This document shows positions 33,556 through 42,782 of a DNA stretch of 64,000 nt, piece by piece. The notes under the pieces were generated by a model, which worked only from the letters and a program-made list of their open reading frames with translations, did not search any database and had not been told where the DNA came from. The stretch is from assembly GCA_021734025.1 (NCBI GenBank), contig JAIPJS010000004.1:310001-374000 (forward strand). Reading direction: 5' to 3'. Position 1 is the first letter of the stretch, and each line of letters opens with the position of its first letter. The translations under genes were made by a program, and so were the position numbers. Origin of the DNA: Candidatus Neomarinimicrobiota bacterium. GTDB taxonomy: Bacteria; Fidelibacterota; JAANXI01.

Positions 33556-35855
33556 TCCGGTGGGGCTCCGCGAATTGTGTTGATATACCTGGCATTAACC
33601 GTCCGCTCAGGTTGCCAGGATTCCCCGTTCCAATACTGTATTTTACGAAACCGGTTCAGGAGATCCGGATCTTTAGTAATCAGGGCATCTCTGTCCGGAT
33701 ACGCTTCCCGGTACAGCTGGAAATAGGCCTGGGAAATATTCATCGACTCCATCCGGAAATCGAATCCGAATTTGTAATAGACACCGCCCCCGATTAAGCC
33801 GTCGAAATATTGGGTTGAGACCTCGTTCACTATATAAAACAAAAACGAATCCTCTTCAATCGGCCCGATAAGGATACTCGCATCCCTGGTAAACTGGGTC
33901 CGAAAGTGAGTTTCGGGCAAATTGAGGTAGTAAATCTCATTCCCGGCTGGCACGCCGCGGGTAATATAGTACGGGCTGCGCTGAGGCGAACTGCCCGTAG
34001 CACGAAACGGATCTAGTGCAAGGACCACGCCGGTTTTATATTCCGCATTGGTACCGCTCAGCAGTACTTCTTTGGTATTATTACCAGGATAGATATCATC
34101 AATAATCACTGACTTCCGCAGATCCCCGGCATGCCAATAATCCGAATGTAATTTTCCTGCATTCGAAAGGACCAGTATCCGACTTGGGAAACTTCCGGCA
34201 CTTTTGAGCAATGCGATAATCTCCTTGGAGCCGTTCCCCTCCAGATCGGTAATGGAAATGTAGGCCAACTCGGTGATGTCCCGGAATGTCTGATCCTGAT
34301 AGGTGACTTCCTCAGCCATCTCTTTTTTCCACCTGATTGAGCCGTCCGCATTATAGCACGCGGCCGTGCTACGAAAGCCTTCGATAGTCGAGCGGTCATA
34401 AAAGATTAAGATCTCCGGCACCCCATCATTATTCAGATCTTCAATCGCGGCATATTCACTGGCGGCCTTCGCTGCCTCATTGGAGCCGTACGGCTCCGAC
34501 TGCCAGGAAACGATACCGTATTTATTTTTAATAACAATACGATTTTGTACTACGACAATAGATTGTGGTTCAGAATTTTTGAGAATAGTCTGATACAACA
34601 CAATACCAAGGACGACTAGTAAACTCACGGCAATCAGACTGAAGATAGCGGCATGGTTCTGTATTACCCTCAATACCCGTCGGCGAAATGGTACCTTTTG
34701 AAATCGAAGGATATCCGGAAGATTTTTTATATCGTCAACACGGGCAACGGTGATAATTTCCAGATCCCGGCGGGGATATCGCTCTTGCAATTCGGTGAGA
34801 GCTTCCCGTGCGGTTTTCCTGTGCTGTTCCGGAATAACCAGTGTACGAGTTCGACCATAAAATGCGGCTTCAACCTTCACCGGGATATCACTGTCTTTAA
34901 TCTCACGTACATTGCCACGGTTATCCGCGGCCCCGGTAAAGACGGCCTGCTGGTCAAGCCGCGCAATCCATCCGGGCTTGTCGGACATTTTCTTCAGCCC
35001 ATACTCGCCAAGCAATGCGAGGGCGACTCCGACAGAATTGCCGGTGAGTAACGATGTGGGTTGATTTATACCGTACTTCAGGCGAATTTGGCGAGAGTCT
35101 GATATCCCGAGGAGCTCTCTGAGGTGATGGCATACATCCCTGGCCTGGAGCGCTATAATGTCCTGCTCATCTATTAGGTGAGTTGCAATCCGAACCTGAT
35201 CACTTCCGGCATCCCGCACCAATTCTGCGTTTTCAAGGACAATTTCGCCTAAAACACCGGCAGAAAAGTCATTCCAATTGACAGCAAACACGCCGGTGAG
35301 GCGGTTCGTTTTATACATTTTGTCTTCTAATTCTACCCGGAGGGCCGTAAGCAAATACTCCGGGAGATCACCTTGCACCGTATTAAGGTATTCCTCTTTC
35401 GTCCATTCAGATACATTCTGCCGTAGAATTTTATCTCGCTTCGGCTTGTTTATTATCTTTTGTTCAGCCAGAAATTCCGTGAGGTGCGCAAACGCCAGTA
35501 ACCGGAAGTATGATTGGGCAATAATTTGCCGACCATTTGTTTCACAGTGCTCAAAACTTTCATTTGGAAATTTTTTTATGGCGGTATCACTTGTGATCAA
35601 CCTTGTATAGTGACGAACTAAAAGTTCTGGGGGCAGGCTCTGTAAGTCATCACCCATGACGGTAAACAGATCGAAGATAAACGGATAGATTTCTACGAGA
35701 AAGGATTTTTGATCGGAACCGTTGAACTGGAGGGTAACCTCTTCATACAACTGATCCAGGATTTTCGCCTGGAGCGGCGCCCACGGAGTATATTCCAGCA
35801 CGTTCAGCTGCTGTTCAAAATACCGTTCAAACTGAATGAGGGATTTTTTCGCCAT
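33552..35855 (-). CDS. Membrane protein with Lon-like (S16) serine-protease domain, one membrane helix and FG-GAP-like outer domain
   Basis: A 767-residue protein I cannot assign to a described family. Residues 1-250 are an unrecognised, mostly helical domain. Residues about 260-385 resemble the Lon proteolytic domain: TGNSVGVALALL gives a possible nucleophile Ser274, and AVFTGAADNRGNVREIKDSD, IPVKVEAA and TLVIPEQHRK follow the Lon pattern AVTGE-RG-V-PIGG-KEK-AA--VIP, with Lys327 in the position of the catalytic lysine. The Ser-Lys distance is 53 against 43 in Lon, from a roughly ten-residue insert. A single membrane helix is at 403-424. The rest has FG-GAP/VCBS-like repeats (AIEDLNNDGVPEILIFYD, ITDLEGNGSKEIIALL, IDDIYPGNNTKEVLLSG). 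There is no AAA domain. The protease part should face the cytoplasm and the propeller-like part the periplasm, or the reverse. It is last in an operon with two unknown genes. Confidence 0.75.
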   Translation of the reverse strand: MAKKSLIQFERYFEQQLNVLEYTPWAPLQAKILDQLYEEVTLQFNGSDQKSFLVEIYPFIFDLFTVMGDDLQSLPPELLVRHYTRLITSDTAIKKFPNESFEHCETNGRQIIAQSYFRLLAFAHLTEFLAEQKIINKPKRDKILRQNVSEWTKEEYLNTVQGDLPEYLLTALRVELEDKMYKTNRLTGVFAVNWNDFSAGVLGEIVLENAELVRDAGSDQVRIATHLIDEQDIIALQARDVCHHLRELLGISDSRQIRLKYGINQPTSLLTGNSVGVALALLGEYGLKKMSDKPGWIARLDQQAVFTGAADNRGNVREIKDSDIPVKVEAAFYGRTRTLVIPEQHRKTAREALTELQERYPRRDLEIITVARVDDIKNLPDILRFQKVPFRRRVLRVIQNHAAIFSLIAVSLLVVLGIVLYQTILKNSEPQSIVVVQNRIVIKNKYGIVSWQSEPYGSNEAAKAASEYAAIEDLNNDGVPEILIFYDRSTIEGFRSTAACYNADGSIRWKKEMAEEVTYQDQTFRDITELAYISITDLEGNGSKEIIALLKSAGSFPSRILVLSNAGKLHSDYWHAGDLRKSVIIDDIYPGNNTKEVLLSGTNAEYKTGVVLALDPFRATGSSPQRSPYYITRGVPAGNEIYYLNLPETHFRTQFTRDASILIGPIEEDSFLFYIVNEVSTQYFDGLIGGGVYYKFGFDFRMESMNISQAYFQLYREAYPDRDALITKDPDLLNRFRKIQYWNGESWQPERTVNARYINTIRGAPPD

Positions 35856-36112
35856 ATAGTAATTGCAGGTTAACGGCTAGAGGACATTATGATAGATACA
35901 CTTTCATCTTCACATTTTTAGCAAAACCATACTAACAGATGAACACAAACCGAAAACAGATCGATTTAATATAGATAAAATGAGTGGTGATCGCATCACG
36001 GAATAACAGCGTATTGAGGCGATTATTAATCAAGAAAAACAGGCGCTGATATGAGAAAGATACCAAGATCCATTTGGAATAAAATTTTGGAATGCGATAA
36101 TTTTCTCAGGGC
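35856..36112. other. 257-base gap inside the S16-like operon, nothing recognised
   Basis: AT-rich spacer between the 224-residue gene and the S16-like gene. I see no gene, terminator or strong inverted repeat. The long gap leaves open a separate promoter for the S16-like gene, for which no clear ribosome site is seen either. Confidence 0.5.
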
Positions 36113-36787
36113 TTATTCGTAGCAAAAACAGTCGATCGTTGCAGTGATCTTTTCCGGAAACGAGACTTGGGCATGATTGTTTTCCACCGGAATCAGCCGG
36201 ATATAATCTTTTGAACGAAAGAGGATTTTTGAAGGAATCTTCTCACCATCCGTAACCGAGAGGACACAGGAATACGTTATGCCCTCCGTGGTACCTTCTT
36301 CCTCTTTTGTTGTTGGGTGAAAGTTCAGTGAAATGCCATCACCTTCTACAAGAGAACCCGACAGCGCTTCCGGTGAAATACGCATGGAATAGTCCGGAAA
36401 TGTCAGCACTAATTTGTCCTGCAATGGATCAATGCCGGCCTCTGATGGAATAATGGCCTCGTCATCTTCGAGCACAAAAAATTTGAAGGTTTTTGGTGAG
36501 GTAATAATTGCGCCGTTGAGATCCCGCTCTTCTTCATCCACAAAATACAGGTGGTATTGGTTTTCTCTGGAATTTTTAAAGACCCGGGCGAGCGTCTGTT
36601 CTTTTTTCCCTGAGAGAACACCGACCCGTTCCAGAGTAGTCGAAAACCGGGAGGATCCTGACGCAGCCAGTGACATTGTATGAGTCGGCTGTTCCCGGAT
36701 AGTCATAGTTTCGTATACAATATCGGGGCGAAATCGCAGCAATTTCTCCACAAATTGTTTTCCCGGATTGTTATGTGATAAATTCAT
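36113..36787 (-). CDS. Unrecognised 224-residue protein of the S16-like operon
   Basis: I do not recognise this protein. It has no signal peptide or membrane helix. The first 80 residues are polar with a run of small residues (SLAASGSSRFSTTLERVG); the rest appears beta-rich (QYHLYFVDEEERDLNGAII, KFFVLEDDEAIIP, KLVLTFPDYSMRISPEAL, AQVSFPEKITATIDCFCYE) and is acidic. It starts 28 bases after the stop of the 361-codon region gene upstream and precedes the S16-like gene by 257 bases on the same strand. The position suggests a cytoplasmic partner or substrate of the membrane protease, but that is inference only. Base composition is like the neighbours. Confidence 0.65.
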   Translation of the reverse strand: MNLSHNNPGKQFVEKLLRFRPDIVYETMTIREQPTHTMSLAASGSSRFSTTLERVGVLSGKKEQTLARVFKNSRENQYHLYFVDEEERDLNGAIITSPKTFKFFVLEDDEAIIPSEAGIDPLQDKLVLTFPDYSMRISPEALSGSLVEGDGISLNFHPTTKEEEGTTEGITYSCVLSVTDGEKIPSKILFRSKDYIRLIPVENNHAQVSFPEKITATIDCFCYE

Positions 36788-36814
36788 AAGTATGTAATCG
36801 CTTTGCCCCTGTTG

Positions 36815-37834
36815 TCAGCAATGTATACTAAGCGCATTTCCAATTTTTGCAGAAAATATATCCTTTGCCTTCTTCGCCACATATTCAAATTGCACCCGGT
36901 ATCTGGTTTTATAAACCTCCGGACAGTCAAGAGGCTCCAGGGAATCCGATAGATATTCAAAATAATTCAATGTCCCTCCACCATCTGCAAAATCCGCTAA
37001 GACTTTTTCCAGAGATTTGCGAAAACCGAGACGCTCCTCGGAAGAGAGTTTCCCTCTTTCCTCGTATTTGGATAATACCGTTTGATCTACCTCCCGGACT
37101 GTATAATCAATATTGTTTTTAATGGTGGTCTGCAGAAACGGATCAGGATCCTCACTCCCCTGGTCCGCATTGATATATTCCAGCGAAGACTCTGTAAAAA
37201 TACGGAGATGTGTCAGCATCTCCTCAATCAGAATTGCCTCGCCCCGCTCATCCAGAACGGAGTGAAGAATCGCCTCCATTTGCTCCGTTAGAGACGGTGC
37301 GCCCTGTATTGACTCCTTCAGGACAACACTGATTTCATCGGATTCAATAAGAGCCGGGTTACCCGCCTTTCCGGCGACGGCTGCCTTCCCTTCAATTGAG
37401 ACGCGGTGCCACCGGGAATGCTTATTCAACATATATCGCAGACTCCGGTAAAACGCCCGGCCAAAGGGATCCCGTTCCCTGAATAACCGAACCGATTGTT
37501 GTTGCACCACGCCGTTCAACAGCTGATACACTTCCTCCAGAAACTCATCATCACTTAATGTCCAACTCTGACTAAAATACCGGGCCAGTTCAATAAAAAC
37601 ACCTTCTCCATCTCTGGCAAACAGCGGCGCAATAAAATCCAGCGCCAAATCATCGATTTCCAAACTGCCGTCTTCCCAGTCGCCGCGGAACCGATATTGC
37701 TTTTTCTCCCGGTGAAAGAGAAACCGCCGGGCTTGCCGGGACAATCTCCCGACTACAATCTGAACATCATCTGCTGAATAACCGCCTGTACAGAGGCGAT
37801 ATAAGGCATCCCGAAATTTGGGAAAATTTTTCAT
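36815..37834 (-). CDS. Unrecognised 339-residue helical protein, first gene of the S16-like operon
   Basis: I do not recognise this protein with confidence. It is soluble, mostly alpha-helical and charged. The segment EIDDLALDFIAPLF with following FIELARYFSQ, and the earlier DALYRLCTGGYSADDVQIVV, give a faint impression of sigma-70 region 2 or another helical nucleic-acid binding protein; this is weak. The middle (DPFGRAFYRSLRYMLNKHSRWHRVSIEGKAAV) is basic and might bind RNA or DNA. The C-terminal third is acidic and coiled. I chose the ATG at 37834 (MKNFPKFRDALY); an ATG at 37888 and a TTG at 37900 in frame are possible. It is divergent from the thiolase gene. Confidence 0.6.
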   Translation of the reverse strand: MKNFPKFRDALYRLCTGGYSADDVQIVVGRLSRQARRFLFHREKKQYRFRGDWEDGSLEIDDLALDFIAPLFARDGEGVFIELARYFSQSWTLSDDEFLEEVYQLLNGVVQQQSVRLFRERDPFGRAFYRSLRYMLNKHSRWHRVSIEGKAAVAGKAGNPALIESDEISVVLKESIQGAPSLTEQMEAILHSVLDERGEAILIEEMLTHLRIFTESSLEYINADQGSEDPDPFLQTTIKNNIDYTVREVDQTVLSKYEERGKLSSEERLGFRKSLEKVLADFADGGGTLNYFEYLSDSLEPLDCPEVYKTRYRVQFEYVAKKAKDIFSAKIGNALSIHC

Positions 37835-37926
37835 AGTTAATTTATCTTCGCAGTGGAAACTGAGGTGAAGAAATTTAGGTGCTGGCATATGAGTATTCAA
37901 GGGAAATGCGCCATCTCATGGCTCCC

Positions 37927-37947
37927 GTTTTGCCAAGGAGGCAAAAC
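37927..37947. promoter_or_regulatory. Perfect 8-bp inverted repeat in a divergent promoter gap
   Basis: GTTTTGCC (37927-37934) and GGCAAAAC (37940-37947) flank five bases, in the gap between the S16-like operon and the thiolase-fadJ operon. It could be an operator or a small hairpin in a leader. No regulator gene adjoins it. Confidence 0.35.
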
Positions 37948-38076
37948 CTAACCGTATTCAGTTGATCGTCGTGATTGGGTGCCCTACATTTGTATTAATC
38001 AGGTTCATTATTCCAATCGGAAAATCCGTTGCAACCCCGCAGGGGAGTTTTCCGGGACTTTCGACCAGGAGGTTCT

Positions 38077-39363
38077 ATGTCTCGCGTTGCCATTATCGAT
38101 GGGGTTCGGTCTCCATTTGTCAAATTCAATACTACGCTCAAAGATGTAAAAGCCGCCGATCTGGCTATGCACGTGATCCGGGAGATTATCGAGCGCACTG
38201 AACTGGACGTTCAGACTATTGATCACGTGATCATGGGTAACGGCGCCCAGCCGGCGGATGCGCCGAACGTGGCCCGGATCGCTGCGCTAAAAGCCGGCGT
38301 GCCACAGAAAGTTCCTGCGTACACCGTCCAGCGGAATTGCGCCGCCGGAATGCAGTCCATATCCGAAGCCGCCATGATGATAAAGCTCGGTCACGCAGAG
38401 ATCGCTATTGCCGGCGGTGTGGAGAGTATGAGCAACATTCCGTTTATCTTCCGGAAGAGCTTTCAGGATAAGATGACAAGGCTGAGCCGTTCCAAATCTC
38501 TGGGAGGAAAAATCAAGACGGCACTCTCCTTCCGGTTCGGCGATCTGGCGCCTATCGTTGGCATCGAGATGGGACTCACGGACAAGTACTGTGGTCTAAA
38601 CATGGGCGACACTGCTGAAGTTCTGGCAAAAAAGTACAACATTTCCCGGGAAGCGCAGGACGAGTTTTCCCTGATGAGCCACCAACGAACCACCGCTGCA
38701 TGGGAAGAAGGCCGATTCGGGGATGAAGTGATGACCATCTATCACCCCGATGGCAAAAACGAAATTACGGACAAAGATAACAGCCACCGGTCAAACCAAT
38801 CCATGGAGGCGCTGGCGAAACTCCGGCCGTATTTCGACCGGAAATACGGTACGGTGACACCAGGGAACTCCTCCCAGATCACCGACGGCGCCAGTGCGAT
38901 GGTTCTGATGGATGAAGACGTGGCAAAATCCCTGGGATACCAACCCAAGGCATACGTAAAATCATGGGGATACGCCGGAAATGATCCGAAAACCATGGGA
39001 CTCGGGCCGTCGTTTTCCACGCCGATTGCCCTGGATCGCGCCGGACTGCCGTTCTCCGAAATCCAGCTGCTGGAAATTAACGAGGCGTTCGCCGCCCAGG
39101 TCATCGCCAACGAAATCGCCTTCAGTTCACAGGAATTTGCCGAGGAGAACCTCGGGCGTTCTGAGCCAATCGGCGAAATTGACCGGGAAATTTTGAATGT
39201 CAACGGCGGCGCGATATCGCTGGGACATCCCATCGGCGCCTCGGGAAACCGGATCGTGCTGACGCTGATGAAGGAGATGGAGCGCCGGGACCTGCAATTT
39301 GGCTTGGCGACCCTCTGCATCGGTGGCGGACAGGGCGGCGCCATGATCATCGAACGGGAGTAG
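38077..39363 (+). CDS. Acetyl-CoA C-acyltransferase (3-ketoacyl-CoA thiolase)
   Basis: Cleaves 3-ketoacyl-CoA with CoA to acetyl-CoA and a shortened acyl-CoA, the last beta-oxidation step, in the cytoplasm. The 428-residue protein has the nucleophile in VQRNCAAGMQSI, the histidine in NVNGGAISLGHPIGASGNRI and the second cysteine in ATLCIGGGQGGAM, the complete thiolase triad. The size and order suit the FadI/FadA degradative type better than the short PhaA type. I chose the ATG at 38077, preceded by a perfect AGGAGG (38067-38072). It is the first gene of a pair with the FadJ-like gene, which starts 9 bases downstream. Confidence 0.95.
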   Translation: MSRVAIIDGVRSPFVKFNTTLKDVKAADLAMHVIREIIERTELDVQTIDHVIMGNGAQPADAPNVARIAALKAGVPQKVPAYTVQRNCAAGMQSISEAAMMIKLGHAEIAIAGGVESMSNIPFIFRKSFQDKMTRLSRSKSLGGKIKTALSFRFGDLAPIVGIEMGLTDKYCGLNMGDTAEVLAKKYNISREAQDEFSLMSHQRTTAAWEEGRFGDEVMTIYHPDGKNEITDKDNSHRSNQSMEALAKLRPYFDRKYGTVTPGNSSQITDGASAMVLMDEDVAKSLGYQPKAYVKSWGYAGNDPKTMGLGPSFSTPIALDRAGLPFSEIQLLEINEAFAAQVIANEIAFSSQEFAEENLGRSEPIGEIDREILNVNGGAISLGHPIGASGNRIVLTLMKEMERRDLQFGLATLCIGGGQGGAMIIERE

Positions 39364-39372
39364 GAGGAATCT

Positions 39373-41499
39373 ATGGAAACGGAACAGTACGTCACCTACA
39401 AAATTACAGAATCCAACGTGGCCGTCGTATCGCTGGATAACAAGGACGCCCGGGTGAACATTTTCAGCACACCGTTTATGGAAGCACTTGAACACACCGT
39501 TCAGGAAATCTCTTCCCGTCCGGATGTAAAATCGGTGCTCATCCGCAGTGGTAAGTCCGCCGGATTCGTGGCCGGCGCCAACATCGACGAGATAGAAGCC
39601 ATTACCGATGCGGAGGAAGCGGAGGAAAAATCCCATCGTGGACAGGAAGTTTTCCAGCTCATTGATGAACTGAAAGTCCCGACTATAGCAGCGATTAACG
39701 GTCACTGTATGGGCGGTGGCACCGAGCTTACCCTGGCGTGTGATTTTCGTCTTGCAGCAAAAGAGAGCGCCAAGATCGCCCTGCCAGAAGTCAAACTCGG
39801 CATATTCCCGGCGTGGGGCGGCTCCCAGCGATTGCCGCGGCTGATCTCCCTTCAGACTGCGCTGGATTTGATCCTCACCGGGAAAACCTATAATGCTTAT
39901 CGGGCATACAAAACTGGACTAGTGGACAAAATTGTCCCGGACGAACTCATCGACTCCTATCCACTGGAATTTGCTCAGGAAATAAATAACTCCGGCGGTA
40001 AAAAATACGTGAAAGCCCGGAAGAAAAAGGCCGGTGGGTTCATGAACGCGCTGCTGGAAAAGAATCCGCTGGGTCGCGCCGTCATATGGAGCCAGGCGAA
40101 GAAAAATATCATGAAGAATACCGGAGGCAACTATCCGGCTCCGCTCAAGGCGTTAGAAGTAATTAAAAAAGGCTTCTCCAAATCGCTGGAAAAGGGATTG
40201 GAAATCGAAGCCCGGGAGTTCGGGAAATTGGTGACGACGCAGGAGCACAAAAACCTGCTCCACGTTTACCATCTGAACGAGCGGCCGAAAAAGTTGACCG
40301 GCGTGGACGGTGAACCGGCACTGAAGCAGATTGACCAAACCGCCGTACTTGGTGCTGGCGTCATGGGCGGCGGCATCGCCCAGCTGCTGGCGTACAAGGA
40401 TTACCCTGTGCGGATGAAGGATATCGATCAACAGATGGTAGCGGACGGCCTGAAGCACGCCGGGTCTATCTTTAAAAAAGCGGTGAAAAAGCACAAGGTT
40501 TCCAAACTCGATAAAGAGCGCAAGATGGAGCTCATCTCCGGCACCGTGGACTATGGCGGTTTTGGCCGGGCGGACGTGGTCATCGAGGCAGTGGTGGAAA
40601 AGATGGCGGTGAAGCAGTCGGTGTTGCAGGAGGTGGAACCACTCCTGGCGGATGATGCAATCTTTGCATCCAATACTTCGGCGCTTTCCATCAGCGAATT
40701 GCAATCCGTGGCAGAGAAGCCGGAGCGGGTATGCGGGATGCACTTTTTCAATCCCGTCCACAAGATGCCGCTAATTGAGGTTGTCCGTGGCGACCAGACC
40801 GACGATAAAACTGTTGCCACTATTTTCGATCTCTCGAAAAATCTGAGCAAGACCCCTATCGTGGTGCAGGATAGCCCCGGCTTCCTGGTCAACCGGCTGC
40901 TGGGCGTCTATCTCAACGAAGCGTGTTTCCTGGCGGAAGAGGGATACGACATCGAATGGCTGGACATGATTGTGAAAAAATTCGGTATGCCCATGGGGCC
41001 GTTCCGGCTCATCGACGAGGTGGGCATCGACATCGCGGCGGACGTGGCGGAGACCCTTGGCGAGGCGTTCGGCGAATATCTTGAGTCAAGCACCTTACTG
41101 CAGAAAGTCCACGAATCCGGTCTTCTTGGGAAGAAAGCCGGCAAGGGATTCTACAAATACAAGGATGGCCACAGCGATGGGATGAACAGCGATGTCCGGC
41201 GATTCGCTTCTGGGGACAATAAGGGAGATAATACCGAACCGTTGCAACGGATGATGTATCTCATGGTGAACGAAGCCGCCCGCTGTCTTGAGGAAAATGT
41301 CGTCGCCTCACCAGAGGATATCGACACCGGCATGATCTTCGGCACCGGATTTCCGCCGTTCCGGGGCGGACTCTGCAGATACGCTGATGCGGAAGATTTG
41401 AGCAAGGTCTTCGGCAAACTTACTGAGTACAGCGACAAATACGGTCAGCGATTCGCGCCAGCGGATTATCTAGAGACTAATTCAGCCTTTTACGGATAA
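39373..41499 (+). CDS. fadJ: Bifunctional enoyl-CoA hydratase / 3-hydroxyacyl-CoA dehydrogenase
   Basis: The alpha subunit of the fatty-acid oxidation complex, 708 residues. The N-terminal half (about 10-200) is an enoyl-CoA hydratase/isomerase: FVAGANIDEIEAI, GHCMGGGTELTLACDFRLA and PEVKLGIFPAWGGSQRLPRL include the oxyanion glycines and the catalytic Glu region. The second half (about 320-700) is an NAD-dependent 3-hydroxyacyl-CoA dehydrogenase: the nucleotide loop GAGVMGGGIAQLLA, the catalytic MHFFNPVHKMPLIEVV, and the C-terminal domain TVVQ-like DSPGFLVNRLL and KKAGKGFYKYKD. The ribosome site TAGGAGGAATCT is good. It is coupled with the thiolase gene, so together they carry out three steps of beta-oxidation. 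I use fadJ as the nearest symbol; a FadB assignment is possible. Confidence 0.93.
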   Translation: METEQYVTYKITESNVAVVSLDNKDARVNIFSTPFMEALEHTVQEISSRPDVKSVLIRSGKSAGFVAGANIDEIEAITDAEEAEEKSHRGQEVFQLIDELKVPTIAAINGHCMGGGTELTLACDFRLAAKESAKIALPEVKLGIFPAWGGSQRLPRLISLQTALDLILTGKTYNAYRAYKTGLVDKIVPDELIDSYPLEFAQEINNSGGKKYVKARKKKAGGFMNALLEKNPLGRAVIWSQAKKNIMKNTGGNYPAPLKALEVIKKGFSKSLEKGLEIEAREFGKLVTTQEHKNLLHVYHLNERPKKLTGVDGEPALKQIDQTAVLGAGVMGGGIAQLLAYKDYPVRMKDIDQQMVADGLKHAGSIFKKAVKKHKVSKLDKERKMELISGTVDYGGFGRADVVIEAVVEKMAVKQSVLQEVEPLLADDAIFASNTSALSISELQSVAEKPERVCGMHFFNPVHKMPLIEVVRGDQTDDKTVATIFDLSKNLSKTPIVVQDSPGFLVNRLLGVYLNEACFLAEEGYDIEWLDMIVKKFGMPMGPFRLIDEVGIDIAADVAETLGEAFGEYLESSTLLQKVHESGLLGKKAGKGFYKYKDGHSDGMNSDVRRFASGDNKGDNTEPLQRMMYLMVNEAARCLEENVVASPEDIDTGMIFGTGFPPFRGGLCRYADAEDLSKVFGKLTEYSDKYGQRFAPADYLETNSAFYG

Positions 41500-41505
41500 C
41501 GGCAA

Positions 41506-41729
41506 ATGGCACGCTGATGACGCAGATTGAACAGATAACCACTGATAACGAAAACCACAAAAGCTAAAAGCCGCTAAGAACGCGAAGAGACGCAAAGAAA
41601 ATATTTTTACTGCAAAATGAATAAATTTTCTGGTGTTAATTCTTCGTGTTTCTTCGCGTATCTTCGCGGCTAATTATTTGTTTTTAGTCTGTGTCAATCT
41701 ATTGTTTCAGCGTTTATCTGCGTGCTATT
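41506..41729. mobile_element. MITE-like element, second copy
   Basis: Starts GGCACGCTGATGACGCAG and ends CAGCGTTTATCTGCGTGCTA, near-inverse ends like the element at 12681-12918. The inside again has left CGCTAAGAACGCGAAGAGACG and right CTTCGCGTATCTTCGCGGCT, which can pair. It fills the whole space between the converging fadJ and SDR genes. Confidence 0.7.
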
Positions 41730-41739
41730 TTTTTCTGTT

Positions 41740-42450
41740 TTACAGTTGTCCATAGCGTTCTATAACCACATTGCGTACCACCGCCGACTTTGACAGCCGC
41801 ATCACATACAGCATGGTTTCGGCGATATCTTCCGGTTGAATCATTTCTTCGCGATTGACGTCTGCATCTTTGGCCATGTCGGTATAGACGTACGCCGGTG
41901 AGATAGCCGTCACCTTGATGTTATTCTCCGCTACTTCCCGCTGGAGCGTCTCGCTGAATCGGATGACGCCGGCCTTGGATGCACCATACGCCCCGGAGCC
42001 AAGAAGCCCCTTTGTCCCGGCGTACGAGGCCATGTTGAAAATGTAGCCGCCATTCTGCTTTTTCATCTGTGGGACAATCCGGTTGCACATCAGGAACGTC
42101 CCCTCCAGGTTGACCTCCAGCACCTCCCGGTAATCTCCGAGGGTCAGTTCCTCCACAGAACCACGGCGCATGATTCCGGCGTTGTTCACCAGCACATCGA
42201 TGGAGTCGAAATCCCCCAGGATATCCTCGATCCATTGATCCACGTGGCGCTCATTGGAAACGTCACCGGGAAGTGTTATGACTTCTCCGGATCCCAACTT
42301 GCGTAATTTATCTGCAGCCTGCTCCAAATCATCTGGCGTCCGGGCGGTGAGGACGATATTCATATCGGCTTCAGCAAATCGCTGCGCAACGCTGAACCCG
42401 ATGCCTCTGCTTCCACCGGTAATGACTGCGGTTTTTCCTGTGACATCCAT
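41740..42450 (-). CDS. Short-chain dehydrogenase/reductase
   Basis: A 236-residue cytoplasmic oxidoreductase of the classical SDR family. The nucleotide-binding loop is TGGSRGIGFSVAQ, NNAG occurs in VLVNNAGIMRRG, and the catalytic Ser-Tyr-Lys are in NMASYAGTKG and SGAYGASKAG. It resembles FabG-type 3-oxoacyl reductases, but the substrate cannot be told. The residue after the second NADP-binding strand is Arg (TARTPDDLE), favouring NADPH. The ribosome site AAAGGAG is 8 bases upstream. It stands alone, convergent with fadJ across the MITE-like element. Confidence 0.9.
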   Translation of the reverse strand: MDVTGKTAVITGGSRGIGFSVAQRFAEADMNIVLTARTPDDLEQAADKLRKLGSGEVITLPGDVSNERHVDQWIEDILGDFDSIDVLVNNAGIMRRGSVEELTLGDYREVLEVNLEGTFLMCNRIVPQMKKQNGGYIFNMASYAGTKGLLGSGAYGASKAGVIRFSETLQREVAENNIKVTAISPAYVYTDMAKDADVNREEMIQPEDIAETMLYVMRLSKSAVVRNVVIERYGQL

Positions 42451-42556
42451 AGAATCGCTCCTTTCATCATCTTCTGGGAAACTTTTGGTAAAAAGGTAGG
42501 AGTTATGGGGGAGAGATTAAAATAGTGGGTTGGGGAAAACAACCTCACCCTCGTGT

Positions 42557-42581
42557 CCCTCTCCTTCGGAAGGAAAGGGAG
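42557..42581. repeat. Fragment of the CTCTCCTTCGGAAGG hairpin family
   Basis: An imperfect palindrome around CTCCTTCGGAAGGA flanked by pieces of the ACAACTCACCC text seen in the double-hairpin repeats. It looks like an internal deletion copy of that family. Confidence 0.5.
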
Positions 42582-42782
42582 GCGCGACTTCTGAACTACA
42601 AATCTTCTGAAAACCGGTTTTTAGCCCCTCTCATTGGTTAGGAGAAGTAAGTTGTTACTATTTGTCTGTTCCAGTTACCACAGACAATTGCTGGAGATGT
42701 GCAGTTCTGTTACCCGGTAAAGCTTCTACGTTCAGGCTATGATTTTTTCCAGAGCCACAATAAGAGGGCTTTTTATGGCCTT

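Noticed and set aside
36815-37834. Calling the 339-residue protein a sigma factor
   Set aside because: The resemblance to sigma-70 region 2 is a short acidic-hydrophobic pattern only; no region 4 helix-turn-helix could be seen.
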